From Comamonadaceae bacterium (GTDB lineage: Bacteria; Pseudomonadota; Gammaproteobacteria; Burkholderiales; Burkholderiaceae_C): a stretch of 42,655 nucleotides of DNA. This document shows positions 18,327 to 26,090 of this stretch, one piece after another. The notes beneath the pieces were generated by a model, which ran no database searches, was not told the origin of the DNA, and saw only the letters and a program-made list of their open reading frames with translations. The stretch is taken from positions 1-42,655 of the forward strand of contig QZKF01000102.1 in NCBI GenBank assembly GCA_003599455.1. The letters run 5' to 3'. How positions within the stretch are numbered: position 1 is the first letter of the stretch; each line of letters opens with the position of its first letter. The translations under genes were made by a program, and so were the position numbers.

Positions 18327-18712
18327 ACGCCGCATCCCGCATCACCGTGCCCCTGCGCGCGCTGGCCCACAGCCGCAGCGGCGACAAGGGCAACCGCTCC
18401 AACCTGAGCGTGATCGCCTACGACCCACGCACCTGGGACACCCTGCTGGACCAGGTGACCGAGGCGCGCGTGGGCGCGCTCTTCGCGGCGCGGCGCCCGA
18501 CCGCGGTGACCCGCTACCTGCTGCCCCGGCTGCACGCCATGAACTTCGTGCTCGACGACATCCTCGATGGCGGCGTCAACGGCTCGCTCAACCTGGATGC
18601 CCACGGCAAGACCCTGTCTTCGCTGCTGCTGACCCTTCCCCTCGTGCTCGATGCCGCGTGGGCGCGCGAGCTGCACATCCGTCCCCACCCACTTCCCGGA
18701 GAACTGCCATGA
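18323..18712 (+). CDS. Small AtuA-associated protein (129 aa)
   Basis: The motif HSRSGDKGNRSNLSVIA is the hallmark of the small domain that in some organisms is fused to the C-terminus of AtuA-family proteins and in others is encoded next door. It reads LDDILDGGVNGSLNLDAHGKTLSSLLLTLPL further on, also conserved in this domain. It starts inside the stop codon of the AtuA-family gene (ATGA overlap), so the two are likely translated in coupling and form a complex, which is inference from the fused forms. Cytosolic; reaction unknown. Confidence 0.85.
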   Translation: MNAASRITVPLRALAHSRSGDKGNRSNLSVIAYDPRTWDTLLDQVTEARVGALFAARRPTAVTRYLLPRLHAMNFVLDDILDGGVNGSLNLDAHGKTLSSLLLTLPLVLDAAWARELHIRPHPLPGELP

Positions 18713-19704
18713 AATCGAACCGCCGCGGCGCGCTTGCGCGCCTGTCCGTCCTCGCCTGTGCCTGCGCCAGCCTGCTTCTGCCAAGCCTGTCGACCGCGCA
18801 GACCTATCCCAACAAGCCGATCACCGCGGTGGTACCGGTGGCTGCGGGCGGCGCATTCGATGCATTGGCACGCGCCTGGGCGGATCACCTCAGCAAGGCG
18901 ATGGGCTCGCCGGTCGTGGTCGACAACAAGACGGGCGCCAACGGCAGCGTGGCGGCCGCCTTCGTGGCCAAGCAGCCCGCCGATGGCTACACGCTGCTCT
19001 TCGGCAGCACCTCGAACATGTCGCTCAACCCGTTCTCCTACAAGTCCCTGCCCTACAACCCGACGAAGGATTTCGATCCGGTGCTGATGCTGGCGAGTTC
19101 CAGCCAGGTGTTGGTGGCCAACCCCAACGCGGGCATCAAGTCGCTCGACGACCTGGTGCGCCTGGCCAAGGCCAAGCCCGGCGCGCTCAACTTCGGCTCG
19201 GCGGGCAAGGGCAACTCGACCCACCTCAACGTCGAATTCGTGGCGCAGCACTTCGGCCTGGACCTCACGCACGTGCCCTACCGCGGCGCGGCACCCGCGC
19301 TGCTGGGCGTCATGGCCGGCGACACACAGTTCATGTCGGACGCGATCGTCACGGGTGCGGCCCAGTCCAGACTGGGCAAGGTCGTGCCCATCGCCGTCTT
19401 CGGCGCCAGGCGCTCGCGCGCCCTGCCCGACGTGCCCACCATCCTGGAGCTGGGCGTCAAGGACTTCCCCATCGGCGGCTGGTACGGGGTGATGGCACCC
19501 AAGGGCACGCCCAAGGCGGTGATCGAACGGCTCAACGCCGAGACCCGGAAGTTCTGGGCCGACCCTGCTGTCAAGGTTCGCATGGAAGCGCTCTACATGG
19601 AGCCGCTGGAAGACAGCGGGCCGGAGGCCGTCACGCGCATGATGCAGCGTGAGGCCGCGGTGTGGGGCCCCATCATCACCAGGCTGGGCATCCAGAACGA
19701 ATGA
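18709..19704 (+). CDS. Bug-family periplasmic solute receptor (tripartite tricarboxylate type, 331 aa)
   Basis: An N-terminal signal peptide (cut probably after STAQT/TAQ) is followed by the typical Bug start YPNKPITAVVPVAAGGAFDALARAW, with the VVDNKTGANGSVAA loop and the ADGYTLLFGSTS stretch. These periplasmic proteins bind carboxylates or other small anions, sometimes through a buried water pair. Membrane subunits (TctA/TctB) are not encoded nearby, which is normal for the hundreds of orphan Bug receptors in Burkholderiales. It overlaps its neighbours by ATGA at both ends, placing it firmly inside the AtuA operon and suggesting that it captures the operon's substrate. Confidence 0.93.
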   Translation: MKSNRRGALARLSVLACACASLLLPSLSTAQTYPNKPITAVVPVAAGGAFDALARAWADHLSKAMGSPVVVDNKTGANGSVAAAFVAKQPADGYTLLFGSTSNMSLNPFSYKSLPYNPTKDFDPVLMLASSSQVLVANPNAGIKSLDDLVRLAKAKPGALNFGSAGKGNSTHLNVEFVAQHFGLDLTHVPYRGAAPALLGVMAGDTQFMSDAIVTGAAQSRLGKVVPIAVFGARRSRALPDVPTILELGVKDFPIGGWYGVMAPKGTPKAVIERLNAETRKFWADPAVKVRMEALYMEPLEDSGPEAVTRMMQREAAVWGPIITRLGIQNE

Positions 19705-20906
19705 AGCGACACATGCATACCGCTCCCGAACCCGACCATCCGGAGGGCACGGCACTGCCCAGGCAGCACCTGCCCGACGGTGACGACTTCCTGATGTGGC
19801 CGCCTTGTCTGCAGTCGTATGGCTACCGCATCGTGGACCGCCTGTTTGCCACGCGCACCATCCGCCACGGCACGCCGTGTCCGCTGGTGCGCGGCCCCGA
19901 GGCGCGCGTCCAGGTTCCGGTGGCAGGCGGCGCACTGTCGCTGGACCAGTTCATGGACCGCAACAACGTGGCTGGCCTGCTCGCCATGCGCGACGGTCGC
20001 GTGATGCTCGAGCGCTATGGCCTGGGCCTGCAGGCCGAGGACCGCTGGAGCACGATGTCGACCGTGAAGTCGATGACGGCCATGCTCGTGGGCGCCGCGG
20101 TGGGCGAGCACGCCATCGCCAGCATCGACGACCCGGTGACGCGCTACCTGCCGCAGCTGCAGGGCTCGGCCTACGAGGGCGTGGCGGTGCGGCACCTGAT
20201 GACCATGTCCTCGGGCCTGCAGTGGTCCGAGAACTACGGTGACCGCGACTCCGACGTGAACCGCTACAGCCGCTCGCTCGCGGCCAGGGCCCCCGGCGGC
20301 GTGCTGGAACTCATGCGCGGCCTGCAGCGCTCGGAGGCGCCCGGCACCACCTGGCGCTACAACACCGGCGACACCTACCTGCTCGGCGCGCTGGTCTGCG
20401 CGGCCACCGGCCGGTCGCTGGCGGACACCCTGTCGCAGCGCATCTGGCAACCCTGCGGCATGGAGTTCGACGGCTACTACACGCTCGAGTCCGAAGACGG
20501 CACCGAGATCGGCGGCAGCCGCGCCGGCATGGCGCTGCGCGACATCGGGCGCTTTGCGCAGCTGGTCATGAACGGCGGCATCACGGACGACGGGCAGGCG
20601 GTGCTGCCCGCCGGCTGGGTCGATGCCGCCGCCTCGCCCGCCTTCGCGCTGCCGGTCGAGCCCCAGACCCACCTGCACCGGCGTGCCCTGGGACTCGTCG
20701 CCTACGGCTACAGCTGGTGGCTCGACGGCGACGGCGGCATGTGGGCGCTGGGCCATTGCGGCCAGCGCATCTACATCCACCGCCGAGAGCGGCTGGTGGT
20801 GGTGCAACTGGCGGTCTACCCCGAACCGCAATTCGCCAGCGCCCACGAGCCCGACCGCGACGCGCAACTCGCCAGCCTGATCCGGGCGCTGCGCCGCACT
20901 GGCTGA
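19701..20906 (+). CDS. Serine hydrolase of the beta-lactamase/6-aminohexanoate-dimer hydrolase type (401 aa)
   Basis: A penicillin-recognising fold with the catalytic SxxK as STVK (Ser120, Lys123) in TMSTVKSMTAMLVG, and Tyr220 in WRYNTGDTYLLG as the probable second catalytic residue. The pattern 'STxKSxTxxLxG ... W.Y.TGDT..LG' resembles nylon-oligomer hydrolases (NylB-like) and related carboxylesterases more than true class C beta-lactamases. No signal peptide is seen, arguing for a cytosolic amidase or esterase and against antibiotic resistance. It starts within the Bug gene's stop (ATGA), so it is the last gene of the AtuA operon. The likely role is hydrolysis of an amide or ester substrate; the natural substrate is unknown. 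Confidence 0.82.
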   Translation: MKRHMHTAPEPDHPEGTALPRQHLPDGDDFLMWPPCLQSYGYRIVDRLFATRTIRHGTPCPLVRGPEARVQVPVAGGALSLDQFMDRNNVAGLLAMRDGRVMLERYGLGLQAEDRWSTMSTVKSMTAMLVGAAVGEHAIASIDDPVTRYLPQLQGSAYEGVAVRHLMTMSSGLQWSENYGDRDSDVNRYSRSLAARAPGGVLELMRGLQRSEAPGTTWRYNTGDTYLLGALVCAATGRSLADTLSQRIWQPCGMEFDGYYTLESEDGTEIGGSRAGMALRDIGRFAQLVMNGGITDDGQAVLPAGWVDAAASPAFALPVEPQTHLHRRALGLVAYGYSWWLDGDGGMWALGHCGQRIYIHRRERLVVVQLAVYPEPQFASAHEPDRDAQLASLIRALRRTG

Positions 20907-20918
20907 AACACCTACCCG

Positions 20919-21806
20919 TCAGCCGCGCGGCGGACGCAGCCGCTCACCCATCCAGCGCTGCAGGTCCAGCCACATCTCGCGCATCTCCGCGTCGAGTGGC
21001 GTGCGGAACGCGTTGGGCAGTTCGATGGTGACCACCGGCATGCCCTGGTGCACACCGCCGTAGTTCCCCAGGCTGCCGGGGAAGATGCCGACCTGGTCAA
21101 GGTACAGGCGCCCGAGTTGCGGCGGCGGCACGCCCGGGCCGTCGAAATCGAGCACGCCGTAGGGCGCGTGGATGCTCACGATCAGGTGCGGCTGGAAGCG
21201 CGCCATTTCGTCGTGCAGGTAACGCGTCTCGGGCTCCGACAGCGGGTTCGGCCCGGGCCAGCGGCGCGGGTCCTTGCGCGTGCGCTGCTCCCAGTACACC
21301 TTGGCGTCGCGCCGCCAGTTCGGCGTGGGGAAATTGCGGTTCAGGTCCACGCCACTCGCATTGGTGCGCCGCGCCGGCCTGGCCAGCAGGCCGTCGGGGT
21401 TGAGCGCGGGGATGAAACGCCAGTGCGCGTTGGACGGCGACTGCACCGCGTGCTGGATCCAGTGCAGCGCGAGCGAGGCCGAGGACAGTTCGTCGCCGTG
21501 GATGGCGCCGATCACCAGCACGCGCAGCTTCGCGCCCGGCGCCACCACATCGCGCGCGTACAGCGTGCGGCCCTGCACCGAGCGCCCCTCGGTGGCGCGC
21601 AGCGCCGCGGCCTCGCACAGCGGGCGCTTCACATTGGGCAGGCCGGCCACGAAGGCCACGCAGGGGTGCGGCGGGGGCGCCTGCGTGCGGTGGTGCGGGG
21701 GGCCTCGCAGCGGCGCGGGGGCGGCTTGCGCGCCCAGCAGCGCCGGCAGCGACCCCAGTGCCAGGGCCAGCGCGGCGGGCCAGCGAAACCGAAGAACTCT
21801 GTGCAT
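20919..21806 (-). CDS. Exported M14-family zinc carboxypeptidase (MpaA-like, 295 aa)
   Basis: After a signal peptide (cut near AQAAP) comes a metallo-carboxypeptidase domain: zinc ligands His103 and Glu106 in GAIHGDELSS, the NPDG and DLNRNFP motifs, third zinc ligand His213 in SIHAPYG, and catalytic Glu262 in VTIELPNAF. The set matches murein-peptide amidase A and related enzymes that trim peptidoglycan peptides; a periplasmic role in cell-wall peptide recycling is therefore likely but not proven. It converges on the hydrolase gene (12-base gap). It lies 35 bases after the flavoprotein gene on the same strand, so it could share that transcript, though it looks functionally unrelated. Confidence 0.85.
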   Translation of the reverse strand: MHRVLRFRWPAALALALGSLPALLGAQAAPAPLRGPPHHRTQAPPPHPCVAFVAGLPNVKRPLCEAAALRATEGRSVQGRTLYARDVVAPGAKLRVLVIGAIHGDELSSASLALHWIQHAVQSPSNAHWRFIPALNPDGLLARPARRTNASGVDLNRNFPTPNWRRDAKVYWEQRTRKDPRRWPGPNPLSEPETRYLHDEMARFQPHLIVSIHAPYGVLDFDGPGVPPPQLGRLYLDQVGIFPGSLGNYGGVHQGMPVVTIELPNAFRTPLDAEMREMWLDLQRWMGERLRPPRG

Positions 21807-21841
21807 CGCGGCATTCTAGGCAGGCCGCGCGCGCATCGGAT

Positions 21842-23110
21842 TCATTCGTCGCGTTCGCCTGCTTCGTACAGGGTCTCGCGGCCCATGCGGTCCAGCACCA
21901 GCTCGGCCGTCCAGGGCAGCATGAGCGCGCCGCAGCGGCTGTCGCGGTACAGGCGCTCCAGCGGCAGGTGCTTCATCATGCTCTGGCCACCGCAGGTGCG
22001 CAGGGCCAGGCGCGCGATGTCGTTGGCCCCTTCCATCACGCTGTAGTGCGCGGCGTACAGGCGCAGCTTCTCGTCCTTCGACGGGTTGGGCCGTGCCTCC
22101 TGGATGGCGCGCGAAAAGATGCTCTTCATGTTCTCGAGCTGGATGCGCATCTGCGCCACCGCGATCTGCTTGGTCGGGTACTGGCGGCGCTTCACCGGCG
22201 GCTCGCCCTCGACCTCGCCGCGCAGGTACTTCACCGTGAAGTCATAAGCCGCGTTGGCCAGGCCGAGGTAGGTCGGCGAGAGCGTGAAGAACATGGCAGG
22301 CCAGGTCTGCGCGCCCTTGAAGTAGATGCCGCGCGGCATGAGCTGCTCGGAGTCGCTCACGAACACGTCCTTGAACGCGAGGTTGCGGCTGACCGTGCCG
22401 CGCATGCCCAGCGGGTCCCAGTCGCCGCTGATCGAGAAGCCCGCGCTGGTCGCGGGCACGCTGATGTAGAGCGTGTCGCGCGCGTCGGGGTGGTCGTCGC
22501 CCTTGTCCTCGGTGCACAGGATGCCGTAGTAGTCGGCCGCGCCCGACAGGCTGGCGAAGATCTTGCGGCCGTTCACCAGCCAGCCGCCGTCCACCTTCTT
22601 CGCGGTGGTGCCGAAGGGCGCGCGGCCCGCGGCGGCGGCGCTGCCTTCGCTGAAGGGCTGCGCATAGATCGCGCCGTCGTTCACGATGCGCTGGAAGTGC
22701 AGCTCGCGCCGCGCCAGGTGCTCGGTGCGCTGCGCGTCGGTCATGGCGATGCCGTCGGCCAGCACGCCGGTCCACATGGTGCTGCAGATGTGCATGTTCC
22801 AGGTCAGCGCGGTGGCGCCGCAGAAGCGGCCGATCTCGGCCGCCACCATCATGTAGGTGGCGTAGTCGGCGCCCAGGCCGCCGTGCGAGACCGGCACGCA
22901 GAGCTTGAGGAAGCCGGCCTCGCGCAGGTCGTCGTAGTTGGCGAACGGGAAGCTGGCCTCGCGGTCCCACTGCGGCGCGCGCGCGGCGAAGCGGTCGCGG
23001 CCGAGCGCGTGGGCCCTGGCCAGCAGCTCGCGCTGCAGTGGCGTGAAGGGCATGTCGCCCACGGCGGGCGTGAAGTCCAGGCCCTGGGTGGCGGGCAGCG
23101 GCATGTTCAT
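21842..23110 (-). CDS. Acyl-CoA-dehydrogenase-fold flavoprotein, possible oxygenase of a two-component monooxygenase (422 aa)
   Basis: The three-part acyl-CoA dehydrogenase fold is complete: an N-terminal helical domain with GGLGADYATYMMVAAEIGRFCG, a beta middle domain with VNGRKIFASLSGAADYYGIL, and a C-terminal helical domain with VMEGANDIARLALRTCGGQSMMKHLPLERLYRDSR. This fold serves both dehydrogenases and the oxygenase half of two-component flavin monooxygenases (HsaA/DszC type). A stand-alone flavin reductase gene across the divergent promoter and a ring-cleavage dioxygenase upstream favour the oxygenase reading, which is inference. GGAG precedes the ATG. It is the third gene of the minus-strand operon, 30 bases after the hydrolase gene. 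Confidence 0.8.
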   Translation of the reverse strand: MNMPLPATQGLDFTPAVGDMPFTPLQRELLARAHALGRDRFAARAPQWDREASFPFANYDDLREAGFLKLCVPVSHGGLGADYATYMMVAAEIGRFCGATALTWNMHICSTMWTGVLADGIAMTDAQRTEHLARRELHFQRIVNDGAIYAQPFSEGSAAAAGRAPFGTTAKKVDGGWLVNGRKIFASLSGAADYYGILCTEDKGDDHPDARDTLYISVPATSAGFSISGDWDPLGMRGTVSRNLAFKDVFVSDSEQLMPRGIYFKGAQTWPAMFFTLSPTYLGLANAAYDFTVKYLRGEVEGEPPVKRRQYPTKQIAVAQMRIQLENMKSIFSRAIQEARPNPSKDEKLRLYAAHYSVMEGANDIARLALRTCGGQSMMKHLPLERLYRDSRCGALMLPWTAELVLDRMGRETLYEAGERDE

Positions 23111-23140
23111 GGGGGTCTCCTCGTGGGTTCGATGGCCGCG

Positions 23141-23956
23141 TCAATGGGCGCTGCGCGCGCGGTCTGGCGCGGGCTCGCGCAGGAAGCCGAGCAGCAGCGC
23201 GTCGAATTCGTCGGGCGCTTCCAGGTTCATCAGGTGGCCGATGCCGGGCAGCTCGGCGTAGCGCGCCTGCGCGATCGAGGCGGCCATCTGCTTCATCACC
23301 GCGGGCGTGGCCACGCGGTCGAACTCGCCACCGACCAGCAGCGTGGGCACGCCGATGCCGGCCAGATCGGCCTGACGGTCAAAGGTGACGAGGCAGTCGA
23401 GCGCGCGCCGGTAGGTGGCGGCCGGCACGCTGGCCATGCAGTGCTCGGCCAGGCGCAGGCCTTCGGGCAGCGAGCCCGGGCCGACCATCTGCGGCACCAG
23501 CTTCTGCGCCACGTCGGCCATGCTCTGGCCCGCGTCCAGCGGCGCGGTGCGCTGCGCGATGAATTGCTTCGCCCAGGCGTCGGCGCTGCGGCCGTCGGTG
23601 CGTTTGCCGAACGCGGCCGAGGTGCCGCACAGCACCAGCCGGCTCACGCGCTCGGGCCGGCGCGCCACCACCTCCTGCGCCACCATGCCGCCCATGCTGT
23701 GGCCGAGCAGCACCACGTGTTCGCACTGCAGGGCGTCGATGAGCGCGACGCAGCTCTGCGCCAGCCCCTTGAAGGTGTAGGGCTCGATCGGCGCGCTGCG
23801 GCCATAGCCCGGCATGTCCCAGGCCACCGCGCGGTAGCCCGCGCCGGCCAGCGTTTCCACCTGCGGCGCGAACGCGAGGTGGCCGCCGCCGATGCCGTGG
23901 AGCATGAGCACGGTGGTCGGGCCGCTGCCCAGGGTGGTGAACGTGGGCACGGTCAT
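23141..23956 (-). CDS. Alpha/beta-fold hydrolase (271 aa)
   Basis: A complete alpha/beta hydrolase with oxyanion loop HGIGGG, nucleophile Ser87 in GHSMGG, acid Asp213 in GGEFDRVA and His241 in GIGHLMNLE. Its start overlaps the stop of the NicX-like gene (ATGA), so the two enzymes probably act in sequence. In nicotinate breakdown the NicX product N-formylmaleamate is hydrolysed by an alpha/beta hydrolase, NicD, and this gene is placed where such an enzyme would be. Its acid residue sits in the canonical late position, whereas I recall a much earlier one for NicD, so I do not assign that name. An alternative is a C-C bond or enol-lactone hydrolase. Confidence 0.85.
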   Translation of the reverse strand: MTVPTFTTLGSGPTTVLMLHGIGGGHLAFAPQVETLAGAGYRAVAWDMPGYGRSAPIEPYTFKGLAQSCVALIDALQCEHVVLLGHSMGGMVAQEVVARRPERVSRLVLCGTSAAFGKRTDGRSADAWAKQFIAQRTAPLDAGQSMADVAQKLVPQMVGPGSLPEGLRLAEHCMASVPAATYRRALDCLVTFDRQADLAGIGVPTLLVGGEFDRVATPAVMKQMAASIAQARYAELPGIGHLMNLEAPDEFDALLLGFLREPAPDRARSAH

Positions 23957-25002
23957 GCGACCACCCGGCCCGCGTCGATCACCGTGGTGCCATCCAGCGC
24001 CACGGTGCAGGCGCGAAGAGGAAAGTCGAAATGCCCGCGCGTGTGGCGCCCGGCCACCTCGTTGGCGCCGGTGCTGTAGAGGAAGTTGCCGGCGAAGGCG
24101 CGCAGCTCGGTGCCGTTGAAATCGCGCTTGTCGTACAGCGCCATGCTGTCCCAGCGCGCGGCGTCGTTCAGGCCGTAGCCGACGTGGCTCACGGCGTAAG
24201 CGGCCGCTTCGTTCCACGCCGCGTAGTGGCTGCGCAGCAGCTCGGCGTCCACGCCGGGGCCGTCGATGCGCGTGACGTGGTCGTTTTCGATGGTGAGCGT
24301 GATGGCGCGCTCGATGTAGCGCTTGAAGGTCAGATTCACGTCGCCCTCGGCCAGCACCAGCGTGCCGTTCACGCTGCCCGCCGTCGGGAACGCCAGCACC
24401 AGACCGCCCGGCCAGTGCGTGAGCGTGCCGGGTCGCGTGGTGCTGCCCCAGTTGCCACCCACCACCGCGCCCTGCAACGAGATGGTGAGGTCGGTGCCGG
24501 CGGCCGAGCGCACGCGCATGAGCCGGGCCGCGCGCATGCGCTTCACGTGGTCTTTCACGCGCGCCTCGGTCGCGTCGTCGGGCAGCAGGCGGGCCAGCGC
24601 CTCGGGGTGTTCGTTGCTCACGTAGACGATGCGCGGCTGCGTGCTGCCGTTGCCCTTGAGGATGGCAGGCAGTTCGGGCGCGTGCATCAGGCCCTCCACC
24701 GTGCAGTCCACCACCAGGGTGCAGCCGGCCAGCGCCGCGATCACCGGCGCCAGTTGCTGGATCGCATCGCTGGCCCCGGTGGAGCGCGAAACGGGTTCGC
24801 CCGCGCTGAACACCGAAGGCAGCGTGAGCGTGAAGGCGCGGGCCCCCACGCGGGCCGCCGCCAGGCGCGCCAGTTCCATGAGAACCGGCCGGCTCTGGGT
24901 TTCACCGAGAATGGCCACGGTGTCACCCGGTTGCAGCGCGCAGCGGCGCAGCAGGGTTTCGAAGGCGTCGATCCAGGCGGGTTCGGTCCGCTCCTGCAGC
25001 AT
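23953..25002 (-). CDS. NicX-like 2,5-dihydroxypyridine 5,6-dioxygenase family protein (349 aa)
   Basis: It resembles the M29-aminopeptidase-like family that includes NicX, the Fe(II) enzyme that opens the ring of 2,5-dihydroxypyridine. The length (349) matches NicX (about 350). Candidate metal ligands are His273 in VSHVGYGLN and His324/Asp326 in TRGHFDFPL, equivalent in order and spacing to the His...His-x-Asp set known for NicX. Other family-like stretches are GDTVAILGE near 26-34 and the GAVVGGNWGSTTRPGTLTHWPGG region. The start at 25002 has GGAG six bases upstream; upstream in-frame ATGs lack this. It is the first gene of the minus-strand operon. The family also holds true peptidases, so substrate is uncertain, but the neighbours favour an aromatic or N-heteroaromatic compound. 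Confidence 0.75.
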   Translation of the reverse strand: MLQERTEPAWIDAFETLLRRCALQPGDTVAILGETQSRPVLMELARLAAARVGARAFTLTLPSVFSAGEPVSRSTGASDAIQQLAPVIAALAGCTLVVDCTVEGLMHAPELPAILKGNGSTQPRIVYVSNEHPEALARLLPDDATEARVKDHVKRMRAARLMRVRSAAGTDLTISLQGAVVGGNWGSTTRPGTLTHWPGGLVLAFPTAGSVNGTLVLAEGDVNLTFKRYIERAITLTIENDHVTRIDGPGVDAELLRSHYAAWNEAAAYAVSHVGYGLNDAARWDSMALYDKRDFNGTELRAFAGNFLYSTGANEVAGRHTRGHFDFPLRACTVALDGTTVIDAGRVVA

Positions 25003-25042
25003 GGGGTCTCCTTGTGCGGTCATCAGGGTCTTGATGCCGGTC

Positions 25043-25071
25043 TTGCCATTATTCATGAATTTTCATATAAA
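25043..25071 (+). promoter_or_regulatory. Strong sigma-70-like promoter for the flavin reductase gene (leaderless mRNA likely)
   Basis: TTGCCA (25043-25048) and TATAAA (25066-25071) are each 5/6 matches to consensus with an ideal 17-base spacer. The expected start of transcription falls at about 25077-25080, on or just before the ATG at 25080, and no ribosome-binding site exists there, so the mRNA is probably leaderless. Confidence 0.65.
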
Positions 25072-25077
25072 TTCCAA
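25048..25077 (-). promoter_or_regulatory. Candidate promoter for the NicX-like operon, overlapping the opposite promoter
   Basis: Reading the minus strand, TTGGAA (25077-25072) and AATAAT (25053-25048) are separated by 18 bases. These boxes abut and overlap the plus-strand -35 and -10, so both polymerases could not bind together. This promoter leaves a leader of about 40 bases with a normal ribosome-binding site before the ATG at 25002. Confidence 0.5.
25051..25074. promoter_or_regulatory. Two overlapping inverted repeats, probable MarR operator
   Basis: ATTCATGAAT (25051-25060) is a perfect palindrome, and GAATTT (25057-25062) with AAATTC (25069-25074) forms a second perfect repeat with a six-base spacer. 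Both lie inside the overlapping divergent promoters. The AT-rich, ~18-base form suits a MarR dimer, and a marR gene is the second gene of the rightward transcript. Confidence 0.6.
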
Positions 25078-25079
25078 CC

Positions 25080-25601
25080 ATGTCCCCCGCCCGCTCTGCC
25101 GGCCTCCAGGCCCGACCCCCCGACTTTTCGGCGCAGCAGTTCCGCGCCTCGCTGGGCATGTTCGCCACCGGCGTCACCATCGTGACCGCGCGCACCGACA
25201 GCGGTGAACTCGTGGGCCTGACCGCCAACTCGTTCAACTCGGTCTCGCTGTCGCCGCCGCTGGTGCTCTGGAGCCTGGCGCGCGCGGCCGGCTCGATGGC
25301 CGCGTTTTCCAACGGCCGGCACTACGCCATCAACGTGCTCGCGGCCGACCAGCAGGCCCTGGCCGAGCGCTTCGCCGCGCGCGACACCGACCGCTGGGCC
25401 GGCGTGGGCTTCTCGCTCGGCGGCAGCGGTGCGCCACTGCTGGACGGCGCGGCCGCCAGCTTCGAATGCTTCAACCGCAGCCAGTACGCCGAGGGCGACC
25501 ACGTGATCTTCGTCGGCGAGGTCGAGCGCTGCAGCCACCGCACCGACGCGTCGCCGCTGCTGTTCCACGGCGGGCGCTTCTACACAGAACACCCGCTCTG
25601 A
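25080..25601 (+). CDS. Flavin reductase-like protein (173 aa), possible reductase of a two-component monooxygenase
   Basis: A complete flavin-reductase-like domain: FRASLGMFATGVTIVTA, GLTANSFNSVSLSPPLVLWSL (the flavin-binding core), HYAINVLAADQQALAERFA and GDHVIFVGEVERC, ending in a GGRFYTEHPL tail. Enzymes of this type reduce FMN or FAD with NAD(P)H and hand the reduced flavin to a partner oxygenase. The best local partner is the acyl-CoA-dehydrogenase-fold protein encoded in the divergent operon. Cytosolic. The ATG at 25080 has no ribosome-binding site and lies at the predicted transcription start. The marR gene follows after two bases. Confidence 0.87.
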   Translation: MSPARSAGLQARPPDFSAQQFRASLGMFATGVTIVTARTDSGELVGLTANSFNSVSLSPPLVLWSLARAAGSMAAFSNGRHYAINVLAADQQALAERFAARDTDRWAGVGFSLGGSGAPLLDGAAASFECFNRSQYAEGDHVIFVGEVERCSHRTDASPLLFHGGRFYTEHPL

Positions 25602-25603
25602 AC

Positions 25604-26032
25604 ATGGCGGCCGAGCGCTTCATTGATGACTACCTCGGCTACCTGCTGGGCCAGGCCAACCACGCCTTGTTCAAGGACTTCGACGCGGTGGTGCGCGATG
25701 CCGGCTTGAGCAGCATCGAGTGGCGCGTGCTGGCCACGCTCAGCGGCCAGCCGCCGATACCGGTGGGCCAGCTCGCGCAGGAGGTGCTGAGCCAGCAACC
25801 GACCGTGACCAAGCTGGTGCAGCGCCTGGCGGCGCAGGGCTGGGTGACGCTGCGCGACGACCCGGCCGACCAGCGCCGCACGCTGGTCGGCATCACCGCC
25901 ACCGGGCAGAAGAAGGTGACGCCGCTGATCGCGCAGGCGCGCCACCACGAGGCCTCGGTGCTCGGCGCCCTGGGCGCGACCGAGGTGCGCCGGCTCAAGG
26001 ACCAGCTGCGCCGGCTCGCGCAGCCCGGCTGA
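25604..26032 (+). CDS. MarR-family transcriptional regulator (142 aa)
   Basis: A MarR-type winged helix protein of normal length, with LSSIEWRVLATLSGQPPIPVGQLAQEVLSQQPTVTKLVQRLAAQGWVTLRDDPADQRRTLVGITATGQ showing the recognition helix and the beta wing (DPADQRRTLVGIT). It follows the flavin reductase gene by two bases and is co-transcribed with it. It probably represses both divergent operons through the inverted repeats at 25051-25074 until a pathway compound binds, as nicotinate-type clusters use a MarR protein (NicR); the role here is inferred. Cytosolic dimer expected. Confidence 0.9.
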   Translation: MAAERFIDDYLGYLLGQANHALFKDFDAVVRDAGLSSIEWRVLATLSGQPPIPVGQLAQEVLSQQPTVTKLVQRLAAQGWVTLRDDPADQRRTLVGITATGQKKVTPLIAQARHHEASVLGALGATEVRRLKDQLRRLAQPG

Positions 26033-26090
26033 GGCGCCACCGCAGCCCGCGCGACAGCCGGGCCTTCATCGAACGCCGACAATCCCCCGC

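Noticed and set aside
19701..20906. Antibiotic-resistance beta-lactamase
   Set aside because: No signal peptide, and it is embedded in a catabolic operon; the SxxK and Tyr context is closer to NylB-like amidases and esterases.
23141..23956. Naming the alpha/beta hydrolase NicD (N-formylmaleamate deformylase)
   Set aside because: The position in the operon fits, but the catalytic acid is at the canonical late site (Asp213) rather than the early site I recall for NicD, and other ring-fission hydrolases fit equally.
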